Assembly (NCBI RefSeq): GCF_002367995.1
Contig: NZ_AP018207.1
Location: 434,001-498,000, forward strand
Source of the DNA: Calothrix brevissima NIES-22
GTDB lineage: Bacteria; Cyanobacteriota; Cyanobacteriia; Cyanobacteriales; Nostocaceae
Direction: 5' to 3'
Length of the DNA stretch: 64,000 bases
Positions 57,101 through 64,000 of this stretch are shown here, one piece after another. Each line of letters starts with the position of its first letter. Position 1 is the first letter of the stretch. The translations under genes were made by a program, and so were the position numbers. A model generated the notes under the pieces. It saw only the letters and a list, made by a program, of their open reading frames with translations. It did no database searches and had not been told where the DNA came from.

Positions 57101-59789
57101 TTATTCCCCCATCTCCTGCGTTTCCTGAAGGTGAATATGAGTAGGAGTTAAGGTCTCCTGTAGAGATATTACCCTGTGTGGTAGTTAGAGTGATCTTACC
57201 CCCATCACCTGCGTTTCCTGAAGATGAAAATGAGGAGGAATCTAGGTTTTGAGTAGAGATATTACCCTGTGTGGTAGTCAGGGTGATCGCACCCCCATCT
57301 CCACCGGTTGAGGAGGAGTCTAGATATTGAGTAGAGATATTACCATGTGTGGTAGTCAGGGCGATCACTCCCCCATCTCCACCGGTTGAGGAGGAGTCTA
57401 GATATTGTGTAGAGATATTACCATGTGTGGTAGTCAGGGCGATCGCTCCCCCATCTCCACCGGTTGAGGAGGAGTCTAGATATTGAGTAGAGATATTACC
57501 ATGTGTGGTAGTCAGGGCGATGGCTCCGCCAAAGCCTGCGGCTAACGCACCCCCAGAACCTGTGTTTATTGAATTTGAAAATGAGTAGGATAAAAGGTAT
57601 TTTGTAGAGATATTACCATGTGTGGTAGTCAGGGCGATCGTACCCCCAGAACCAGCATTTCCTTCTTCCAATGAAGATGACAATGAGTGGGAGAAAAGGC
57701 CTTTTGTAGAGATATTACCCTGTGTGGTAGTAAGAGCGATCGCACCCCCAGAACCTGCGTTTCCTGAGCTTGAAAATGAGTAGGAGTTAAGTTCTTGTGT
57801 AGAGATATTACCCTGTGTGGCAGTTACAGCGATCGCACCTCCAGAACCTGCGTTTCCTGATTCTGAAGTTGAGGAGGAGTCAAGGTCTTGAGTAGAGATA
57901 TTACCTCCTGTAGCAGTTAAAGTTATATTACCTCCACCCTGTTGAGAACTAGTATCAATGTTACCTACAGTTAAACTAACACCTGCAATTTCAGTATTTC
58001 GTCCATTGGTTTTAATCGTATCGACAGGATTCATCTGAAAATCACCGATGCCATTAGCATCAACATCTGCCAATATTTTAATCTTATTCTCAGCAACCAA
58101 ACTCCCATTTAGACTAATATTTTCCGTTGCTGATAAATTAACTTCACCGCCATTAGTCGAATTTCCAGCATTAATATTGCCAACGTTAATACTGCCATTT
58201 GTAGCATTGAGAGTAATCGAACCGCTCTCACCAAGGGGTACAATTTTATTGCGAAAAATCAGTTTTGTCCCGTCAGCAATTCCCCAAGGTGCAGTTTCGC
58301 CTGCTTTGTACAAAACTCCTGAACCTTCTGCGAATTTATCTTTTAATTCTAATGGAAAAATTCCTATAGTGAATCCTCCTCCTGTATATACTTCTAATTG
58401 CCAAATTCCTTTTGGATTCTCTCCATTAAAAGATGCTAATCCACGAAAGAATCTTGTTGGATTAAATCTCCCTTGGAAGGGAGGTGAAGCCTTATCAATA
58501 CTCGTTGCTGCACTATCATCTAACAAAGTATCTTGCAACTTATCTCCATCACCTCCTAGATTATAAAATAAAGACAAGTATTGCCCGGATGGTGAATTGA
58601 GAAAAACTTCTAGGTTACTAACTTTAGTATTTGATGCTGAAAACTGTACATCTAAATCTTCGATGGGTTGTTCTTCTGATACTGTGAAGGTAAAAATAGC
58701 ACTTCCATTGGCAGGAATATCACCCCCAGCATCTACATCAACTACAGAAATAATATCTCCTCCTTTCACAAAGGAAGTATCAATATTACCTAATGTCAAA
58801 CTCGCTCCCGAAATACTAATATCTCTGCCATTGGTTTTGATAGTATCGGCTGTATCCATCTGAAAATTACCGATACCATCCCTATCGGCATCAGCGATAA
58901 ATGCAATTTTACCGCTACCGTTAGCTAAATTTAAAGTGTTATTCGTCAGAGCATCAACTGTAATATCATTTGTCCCTTGCAATATCAGATTTGTATTTCC
59001 TGACAAACCCTCTAATGTAGTTTTATCAACTGTAGCATTCTCATTTTCGCCAATAGTTAGGTTTTTAGTATTGAGGAATAATGTAGCTGTAGCGATATTT
59101 CCTCTAGTGATTAAATTTTCTGTACCTGTTAATTGTACTATCCCTTTTGGTGCTGTTAATGTGCCTGTATTAATCACATTTGCAGCAAATAAATTTATAT
59201 TCTTACCAGCATCAACCGTTAAATTACCTTGATTATTAATCGTCGCTTGCTGATTGCTCAACGCATTGCTAAATAACGCCCCTGGTTTGACTGTCAATAA
59301 ATTACTACTTTGCGGATTAGTAGCACTAAATAATCCATTTTCACCGAATCTAATACCATCGGCAGTAGTCGCCGTAAAAGAACCACGAATATCTAAAACT
59401 GCATCTTTACCAAAAATTATGCCATTGGGATTAATCAAAAACAGGTTAGCCTTACCCAATACCCCCAGATTTCCCAGAATTTGAGAAGCATTATTTCCCG
59501 TCACCCTTGTCAAAATATTCTCAATTCCACTGGGATTGGTAAAATATGCTCCTCTTGCTGAGTCAATATTAAATTCACTGAAACTGTGGAAGAGATTACT
59601 ACCACGAATTGCACCCCCATCAATTCTGTCACTGGGAATGCCTTTAATTGTATCAGGGTTGACAACTGAACTTTCAGTACCAAGAGTACCATCTGGGATT
59701 ATTTGCGCCTTAGCCAAGCTAAAGTGAGCCAGAGTCAAGTAAGTCAGACTGCTGACTAATAAAGAACCTATAATTTTTGAAAATCGCAC
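54165..59789 (-). CDS. Large TpsA exoprotein (2) with P domain and tandem repeats
   Basis: 1874 residues, GTG start. The signal peptide is about 1-28 (ALAHFSLAKAQ-like end). The TPS domain (about 30-220) has GGAIRGSNLFHSFSEFNI, RVTGNNASQILGNLG and ANLFLINPNGIIFGKDA. At about 360-485 lies a proprotein-convertase P domain. From about 640-950 are glycine/serine-rich repeats (GGDGGAIALTTTHGNISTQY), followed by beta-helix repeats and the terminal IVEAQGLMKDENGDIYLVAQ. It must use a TpsB for export; the only one in the window is at 25513, 27 kb away. The C-terminal 30 residues after LVAQ are unusual for the family and lie opposite the broken PIN gene. Confidence 0.9.
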   Translation of the reverse strand: MRFSKIIGSLLVSSLTYLTLAHFSLAKAQIIPDGTLGTESSVVNPDTIKGIPSDRIDGGAIRGSNLFHSFSEFNIDSARGAYFTNPSGIENILTRVTGNNASQILGNLGVLGKANLFLINPNGIIFGKDAVLDIRGSFTATTADGIRFGENGLFSATNPQSSNLLTVKPGALFSNALSNQQATINNQGNLTVDAGKNINLFAANVINTGTLTAPKGIVQLTGTENLITRGNIATATLFLNTKNLTIGENENATVDKTTLEGLSGNTNLILQGTNDITVDALTNNTLNLANGSGKIAFIADADRDGIGNFQMDTADTIKTNGRDISISGASLTLGNIDTSFVKGGDIISVVDVDAGGDIPANGSAIFTFTVSEEQPIEDLDVQFSASNTKVSNLEVFLNSPSGQYLSLFYNLGGDGDKLQDTLLDDSAATSIDKASPPFQGRFNPTRFFRGLASFNGENPKGIWQLEVYTGGGFTIGIFPLELKDKFAEGSGVLYKAGETAPWGIADGTKLIFRNKIVPLGESGSITLNATNGSINVGNINAGNSTNGGEVNLSATENISLNGSLVAENKIKILADVDANGIGDFQMNPVDTIKTNGRNTEIAGVSLTVGNIDTSSQQGGGNITLTATGGNISTQDLDSSSTSESGNAGSGGAIAVTATQGNISTQELNSYSFSSSGNAGSGGAIALTTTQGNISTKGLFSHSLSSSLEEGNAGSGGTIALTTTHGNISTKYLLSYSFSNSINTGSGGALAAGFGGAIALTTTHGNISTQYLDSSSTGGDGGAIALTTTHGNISTQYLDSSSTGGDGGVIALTTTHGNISTQYLDSSSTGGDGGAITLTTTQGNISTQNLDSSSFSSSGNAGDGGKITLTTTQGNISTGDLNSYSYSPSGNAGDGGIITFSAIDGNIDGNARNIYVFTIPEFLLSPDIINSDESNATLNSVSVSTNGNSGKGGNVTLVAKNNITDLDILTLSSTDKSGDVQVNGFGDLSLTNTNIITSKQVTIKLSLFQEITLDVGGVGQSGNVNITSTGNLTFKNSRIESDTKGDNPAGNVTITSPGTVTFNNSKIVSNTSSIGNAGNIQINANNLTLTDTSEISANTTANGKAGDITLNTPTLTLANGGKIFATTTGNGDGGKITVNAPNLVNLGIGVQDFAPILSVETSGAGKAGNIIVNTPTLTISDTARITATATNTATNTQEGGSITLNASNMNLAGIVGVFAETQGQAPAGRLTLQPYENHPDLNLTLFPGSKISASTSGSGNGGDLIVKAPETINISGQGTLAVETSSNGNAGNIEITTQNLNLTDGVTLSAATSGIGKAGDIVLNTPTLNLTNGSKIFATTSGSGDGGTISVNALNSVNIGKGVQDFAPILSVETTGAGKAGDIIVNTPNLIVSDTARITATATATATNTKGGGSITLNASKLDLAGIVGIFAETQGQAPAGTLKLNPYQNQPNLDITLFPNSTISASTSGSGKGGDLILSAPENINIAGNGKLAVESTGIGDAGNILITTQNLNINDGVKISASTMNGQGGNININAHTLTANNGAQFLTTTSGTAKAGNINVQVRDNITLDGTNTGLFANTEKTATGDSGNITIDPEIFIIKNGAGIGVNSNGSGKGGNISLAAGTLTLDNQAFINAATTSNNGGEITLDIQDFLFVRRNSNITATAGTDFAGGNGGNITINSPFIIAIAAENSDITANAFSGQGGNINISTQGIFGIGFQAQQTAQSGITASSELGISGNVTINTPEVDPSKGLVQLSTNLVDASRQIDNSCQAGSKQSASSFTITGRGGLPFNPYEYLQTDSIVKKWVSVDNHPNSPGNSQSSISENPSPQEIVEAQGLMKDENGDIYLVAQASQVIPHSPTLTAATCASSR
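57301..57534 (-). repeat. Three near-identical 78-bp in-frame tandem repeats in TpsA 2
   Basis: Copies begin at 57301, 57379 and 57457, each encoding 26 residues (GGDGGAIALTTTHGNISTQY plus LDSSST). Older, divergent copies with a longer Ser-rich insert flank them from about 57100 to 57900. The near-identity suggests recent expansion. Confidence 0.85.
58335..58712 (-). other. P domain (proprotein convertase type) within TpsA 2
   Basis: About residues 360-485 of the exoprotein. Visible marks are IEDLDVQFSASNTKVSNLEVFLNSPSG, DTLLDDSA and GENPKGIWQLEVYTGG. P domains normally follow subtilisin-type proteases and stabilise or bind. The flanking sequence IADADRDGIGNFQM reappears after the domain as LADVDANGIGDFQM, suggesting duplication at insertion. 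Confidence 0.7.
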
Positions 59790-60173
59790 GAAAAAGACCT
59801 GTTTAAGGTGAAAATTGCTTTTTGAGGTATTGTACTATTTTTTGCTGCTAGTTTTACTGAGGAAGCCGGAATGATAAATTAGTAATTATTATTGATTCGG
59901 GAAAAGTGGTTTTTTGATGCTGTTGTGAAAAGATTGTCAGATTTTATCGTGAATCTGCACTGAGAGCGATCGCGCTTTTGTTCTCTCAGCAAGGGATATC
60001 TGCAATAGCCTAAACTTATGGACTATAACCCGTTAAGTTGATATAGGTATGGACTTGCGAAAGCTTATACTGGGCTGATGAAATAGGAAATGCGATCGCA
60101 TCCCCATTCTCAATTGAACACAAATCCACCCTTATCCCCGCGCATCCTTAGCAACTTTGTTGATCGTTGTCAA
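59790..60173. other. Gene-free spacer between TpsA 2 and the integrase
   Basis: It contains one weak hairpin (CTGAGAG facing CTCTCAG near 59960-59989) and two HIP1 sites. I see no gene, tRNA fragment or att duplication. Confidence 0.55.
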
Positions 60174-61367
60174 TTAAAATTCAGGTACGAACAAGTCTCT
60201 TTTATTACCTGCATAGTGTTTATAAATTATCTCAGGAGAATTACCAACTAATCTAGCGACATCTTTCGCATCTAATCCATTTTCTAGCGCTAAGGTAATA
60301 AAAGTGTGTCTAGTTTGATAAGGTTTCCTGTATTCAATTCCTAATCCATCTAGTACAGGTTTCCATACACGGTTTCTAAAGTTGCCAGTATCAATGTATG
60401 TTTTTCCTTGAGGGCTAGGAAACAAAATATCATTGTTGTTTTTACCTTCACATACTCTTTCAAGTATAGGTTTCAATTTTTGATTAACCGGAAATCTCCT
60501 TTTCTCTTGAGTTTTTAAGCCTGATTTTTTAGCCAATCCGTTCTCTGTTAACACAACTGCACTATCAAATGTTACATATCTAAAGTCGCTAGAAACATTT
60601 TTTCTCTCTAGTGCTATCACTTCTGAAGGTCTACAACCAGTGAGAAATAAGAACTCTACATAGTCAGCATAATAAGAATGCTTAACTTTAGAGTACTTAG
60701 AGCAAAATTGATTATTCCGAAATGCTTCAATTATTAAATCTCTTTCATATACACTAAATGGGTTTATTTCGCCATCATCATTTTTTTGAGATTTAGGAAT
60801 TGTCATTTTAGTAGACATCCCTTTAAAAGGGTTATTAGTAATAATTTGTGAATCTATCGCCCAATCACAACAAGCGCTTAAACGAACGATAAATCTTTTA
60901 GCCGATTCTGGAGGAATATTACTTAAAACCCAATCTCTAATTTCAACTGCTTTCTCTAAATCATGAGTAGGTAATTTGGAAAGGTAGTTGCTAAAAACTC
61001 TATATTGAAATCTCATTGTGCTGGGTGATGAGATTTTCTTTTTGTGTTCTATAAATTGTTCCCAAATTTCATTAAGGCTAATAGGATATTCTGATTTCTC
61101 TGCTTCTACTAATCGAAAGGATTCAGGACGGTATTTATTTAATGTGTAGTCAAAAGTTCCTGGAACAAGAATATTAGCTTGAATGTCTCTCTCTATCTCT
61201 TTAGCCTTAGCTTCTGCTATCTGGCGGTTCCCTGGCGTGTCATCTAGCCCAAGTGTTAAGAATTTTTGCTTCCCATCATATAACTGTCTAGGAAGCCGTA
61301 ACCGCAAGCGACTTTGGAAGCTTTGAACTGTGACAGAACCTTTAGTACTGTATTTTCCTGACTGCAT
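60174..61367 (-). CDS. Tyrosine-family site-specific recombinase (integrase)
   Basis: 397 residues. The N-terminal part (about 10-90) is an arm-binding-like domain, followed by a core-binding domain (about 95-175) and a catalytic domain with Arg246 (GCRPSEV), Arg353 (TRHTFIT), His354 and the nucleophile Tyr385 (KHYAG). The canonical first His of the HxxR box is Tyr350 here, and the later His/Trp position is Asn376 (VGNSPE). These are departures but still a recombinase-like set. It faces away from tRNA-Arg(CCU), whose 3' end is 170 bp upstream; tRNA genes are the usual integration targets. A perfect inverted repeat precedes the start. Confidence 0.85.
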   Translation of the reverse strand: MQSGKYSTKGSVTVQSFQSRLRLRLPRQLYDGKQKFLTLGLDDTPGNRQIAEAKAKEIERDIQANILVPGTFDYTLNKYRPESFRLVEAEKSEYPISLNEIWEQFIEHKKKISSPSTMRFQYRVFSNYLSKLPTHDLEKAVEIRDWVLSNIPPESAKRFIVRLSACCDWAIDSQIITNNPFKGMSTKMTIPKSQKNDDGEINPFSVYERDLIIEAFRNNQFCSKYSKVKHSYYADYVEFLFLTGCRPSEVIALERKNVSSDFRYVTFDSAVVLTENGLAKKSGLKTQEKRRFPVNQKLKPILERVCEGKNNNDILFPSPQGKTYIDTGNFRNRVWKPVLDGLGIEYRKPYQTRHTFITLALENGLDAKDVARLVGNSPEIIYKHYAGNKRDLFVPEF

Positions 61368-61368
61368 A

Positions 61369-61408
61369 ATGAATATGATTGACTCTCAGTCTAACATATC
61401 ATATTCAT
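61369..61408. promoter_or_regulatory. Inverted repeat directly upstream of the integrase start
   Basis: Arms ATGAATATGAT (61369-61379) and ATCATATTCAT (61398-61408) are perfect; a third half-site CATATTCATT follows at 61411-61420. Candidates are an autoregulatory operator or arm-type binding sites of the recombinase. Confidence 0.5.
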
Positions 61409-61477
61409 TCCATATTCATTTAAATTGTTTAACAGATTACTTAACAGTGCTTCTGTACTATATTTCAGCAAATAGGA

Positions 61478-61528
61478 CAAAAAAATAAATCCCTAAAACC
61501 TTCATCATTCATAGGTTCCAGGGATTTA
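61478..61528 (-). terminator. Rho-independent terminator for tRNA-Arg
   Basis: On the minus strand AAATCCCTGGAACC and GGTTTTAGGGATTT pair (12 of 14 positions) around a 13-base loop and run into ATTTTTTTG. It starts just 9 bases past the tRNA 3' end. Confidence 0.75.
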
Positions 61529-61536
61529 GGGGGGTA

Positions 61537-61610
61537 CGGGACTGGTGCGTCTCGAACGCACGGCCTAGCGCTTAGGAGGCGCTCGCTCTGTCCAACTGAG
61601 CTACAGCCCC
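61537..61610 (-). tRNA. trnR-CCU: tRNA-Arg(CCU)
   Basis: 74 nt. The acceptor stem GGGGCTG/CAGTCCC pairs with one G-T. The D arm is GCTC..GAGC. The anticodon stem AGCGC/GCGCT carries loop CTCCTAA, so the anticodon is CCU (reads AGG). The T arm is GTGCG TTCGAGA CGCAC. The 3' CCA is not encoded. It is a common landing site for tyrosine integrases; one lies beside it. Confidence 0.95.
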
Positions 61611-61643
61611 AATTAGCAAGCATATATAATAATAGCAGTAGTT

Positions 61644-62765
<1,122 letters not shown>

Positions 62766-62788
62766 TTATAAATTAATTAAATAAAATG

Positions 62789-62819
62789 TAGGGTGTGTTG
62801 TTGCGCAGCACAACGCACC
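62789..62819. repeat. 31-bp palindromic repeat, copy 2
   Basis: TAGGGTGTGTTG ... CAACGCACC; copy 1 is at 38783-38813. TAATTCG tandem repeats lie beside it at 62743-62766. Confidence 0.7.
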
Positions 62820-62843
62820 GAGAATTATTAACCACAAGACTTT

Positions 62844-64000
62844 TCAATTCTTCAATTTTACCTTCAGCTTTAATTCTTCTTTAATGCGGTTGAGAATAGA
62901 AGTTTCATCCAAAGTTGATAAAATCTGACTAATGACAGCTTTCGGCCCGTCAGGCCCCCAAGTTGCACCATTAGCTAAATAAGCTTTTGTTACCTGTCCA
63001 ATTCCATAGGAAGAAACACCAGCAACCCCAGCTTGGGTAACAGCTACGGAAATATAAGGGCCAATAGCCACACCTGCTGTTGCAGTTGCCGAAATTCCCA
63101 GTATTGTTTTTAACCCACTCAAACCTAAATTAGCCAAGAGTTCGCTGACACCAATACCGCCCATACTCAAGGCAATTTTTTGCAGCAATTGTACAGCCCC
63201 GGCTTCAGTCATGGGGAGACCGTAAAGCTTAGACAATCCCAAAATCAGAAAAATATCGATAGCAATGCTACTCAGTATATCAACAACAGTCACCGGATTA
63301 AGTGCGATCGCTAATGCCTTAGTCATCACCGCTTTCCAAATTAGCTGATTGGCATTTTGTTCGCGAATCATCAGTTTACGCTGGATTAATTGCTCATTCA
63401 CCACATCCGTGTAAAGCATAGTATTTAACGCCACTAAAGCCTTACCTTCACGTTGGAGAATTTCTAATATTTTCAGCTTCAGTTCATCAATTTGCGCATT
63501 CCCCGTCCGTAACTGAATCCCCCGACTACCATCAGCCCGCATCACCGCAGTTTTTACCAATGGTGAAGCCGCAGCCATAACAATTTCTAAAGGCGAGACT
63601 AATTCCTTTACTCTTTCATCCCGAATTTTATGATAAATTGCCATCCGATCCGCTTCCGGATACTGGTCTACCTTGTTAAACACCAGAATGATTGGTTTAC
63701 CAGCTTCCCGCAACTGGGAAAGCGCCTGATGTTCTAACTTTGTCATATCCCCAGAAATCACAAACAGAATCAAATCTGCCTGTTTTGCCACCTGTTCCGC
63801 TAAAGCTGTACGGGTATCGCCATCAATTTCATCTAATCCTGGCGTATCGATTAATTCTACTTGCGATTGACCCCCAGCAGGTAAAGTCACCCGCAAAGCT
63901 TTTTCTGTTGCGCCAATTAACTCTTCGCTAATACTCCAATTAACCGTTTGTGCATCGCGAGTTACACCATGTAAAGGCCCGGTTTCAAACACAGGTTGTC
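62844..64000 (-). CDS. Dynamin-like/Era-like GTPase with DUF697, N-terminus cut
   Basis: The frame is open to the window edge, with QPVFETGPLHGVTRDAQTV as the first visible part, so the P-loop (G1) lies outside. Visible are G3 (LIDTPGLDE) and G4 (FNKVD). The C-terminal half (about 215-365) has hydrophobic segments typical of DUF697 (ALNPVTVVDILSSIAIDIFLILGLSKLYGLPMT) and probably sits on the membrane. Cyanobacterial members are thought to act at membranes, but the exact role is unknown. The GTG at 63992 is not the real start because the family continues upstream. Confidence 0.88.
   Translation of the reverse strand, partial: QPVFETGPLHGVTRDAQTVNWSISEELIGATEKALRVTLPAGGQSQVELIDTPGLDEIDGDTRTALAEQVAKQADLILFVISGDMTKLEHQALSQLREAGKPIILVFNKVDQYPEADRMAIYHKIRDERVKELVSPLEIVMAAASPLVKTAVMRADGSRGIQLRTGNAQIDELKLKILEILQREGKALVALNTMLYTDVVNEQLIQRKLMIREQNANQLIWKAVMTKALAIALNPVTVVDILSSIAIDIFLILGLSKLYGLPMTEAGAVQLLQKIALSMGGIGVSELLANLGLSGLKTILGISATATAGVAIGPYISVAVTQAGVAGVSSYGIGQVTKAYLANGATWGPDGPKAVISQILSTLDETSILNRIKEELKLKVKLKN

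Noticed and set aside
54563-59727. Many open frames opposite the TpsA 2 gene, up to 172 codons (58048-58566)
   Set aside because: They lie antisense to a long beta-helix gene with strong codon pattern, lack ribosome sites and have no domain; they are shadows of low-complexity repeats. The same applies to frames opposite TpsA 1 (for example 29252-29608).
59790-60173. att duplication of the tRNA 3' end
   Set aside because: No match to the T-arm or acceptor stem was found here or elsewhere in the window by eye; a genome search would be needed.
61537-61610. Intron in the tRNA-Arg gene
   Set aside because: The anticodon loop and stem are continuous, and the 74-nt cloverleaf is complete.

Overview
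The window comes from a filamentous, probably heterocyst-forming, cyanobacterium (Nostocales type). This rests on the very frequent HIP1 octamer GCGATCGC, heptameric short tandem repeats of the TTGACTG type between genes, a tocopherol cyclase, and families largely known from this group (DUF1822, DUF928, CHAT and CHASE2 proteins, TpsA exoproteins ending in an EAQG motif). The sequence is AT-rich, mostly coding, and has no rRNA and no CRISPR array.

Layout. 1-5 kb: minus-strand genes for an LRR protein (cut by the window edge), a VOC protein, MiaE, a truncated VOC gene, a short-chain dehydrogenase and a glycosyltransferase. 5-18 kb: a hybrid histidine kinase, a small cyanobacterial protein, a ClpC-type chaperone, TrmFO, a lipase-like hydrolase, a glycosyltransferase and a serralysin-like RTX metalloprotease. 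18-60 kb: a long accessory region built around caspase-like (CHAT and C14) proteins, CHASE2 sensors, DUF928 exported proteins and two-partner secretion (TPS) proteins. It also contains ordinary genes (GNAT, SerC, a site-2 protease, a phosphodiester glycosidase, an FKBP). 60-64 kb: a tyrosine integrase beside tRNA-Arg(CCU), tocopherol cyclase and a dynamin-like GTPase cut by the window edge.

The centre of interest is 32-45 kb. A plus-strand series encodes a divergent sigma-70-like protein, a DUF1822 protein 4 bp behind it, a membrane protein with a cytoplasmic CHAT protease domain fused to a CHASE2 sensor, a DUF928 protein translationally overlapped with it, and a Tat-exported metacaspase. A TPR-CHAT protein is divergently transcribed from the sigma-like gene. 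Four intergenic sites in this block share a promoter-like motif with invariant geometry, TACATA, 16 bp, AGATAT, with a C-rich block inside the spacer. They lie upstream of the sigma-like gene, the TPR-CHAT gene, the CHAT-CHASE2 gene and a 21-codon small ORF. I propose an autoregulated alternative-sigma regulon in which a CHASE2-gated CHAT protease may act on DUF1822 or a similar partner to free the sigma factor. This is by analogy with the TPR-CHAT, Csx30 and sigma arrangement of type III-E CRISPR systems. The motif and gene order are seen directly; the mechanism is inference.

A second, related module lies at 18-25 kb: response regulator, CHASE2 histidine kinase, DUF928 and a convergent TPR-CHAT. 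One TpsB transporter and two large TpsA exoproteins accompany these modules; the larger TpsA carries an inserted proprotein-convertase P domain and in-frame 78-bp tandem repeats. Intergenic spaces are full of heptamer repeats and small palindromic MITE-like elements, some sitting inside the proposed operons and one inside a broken PIN-domain toxin gene.
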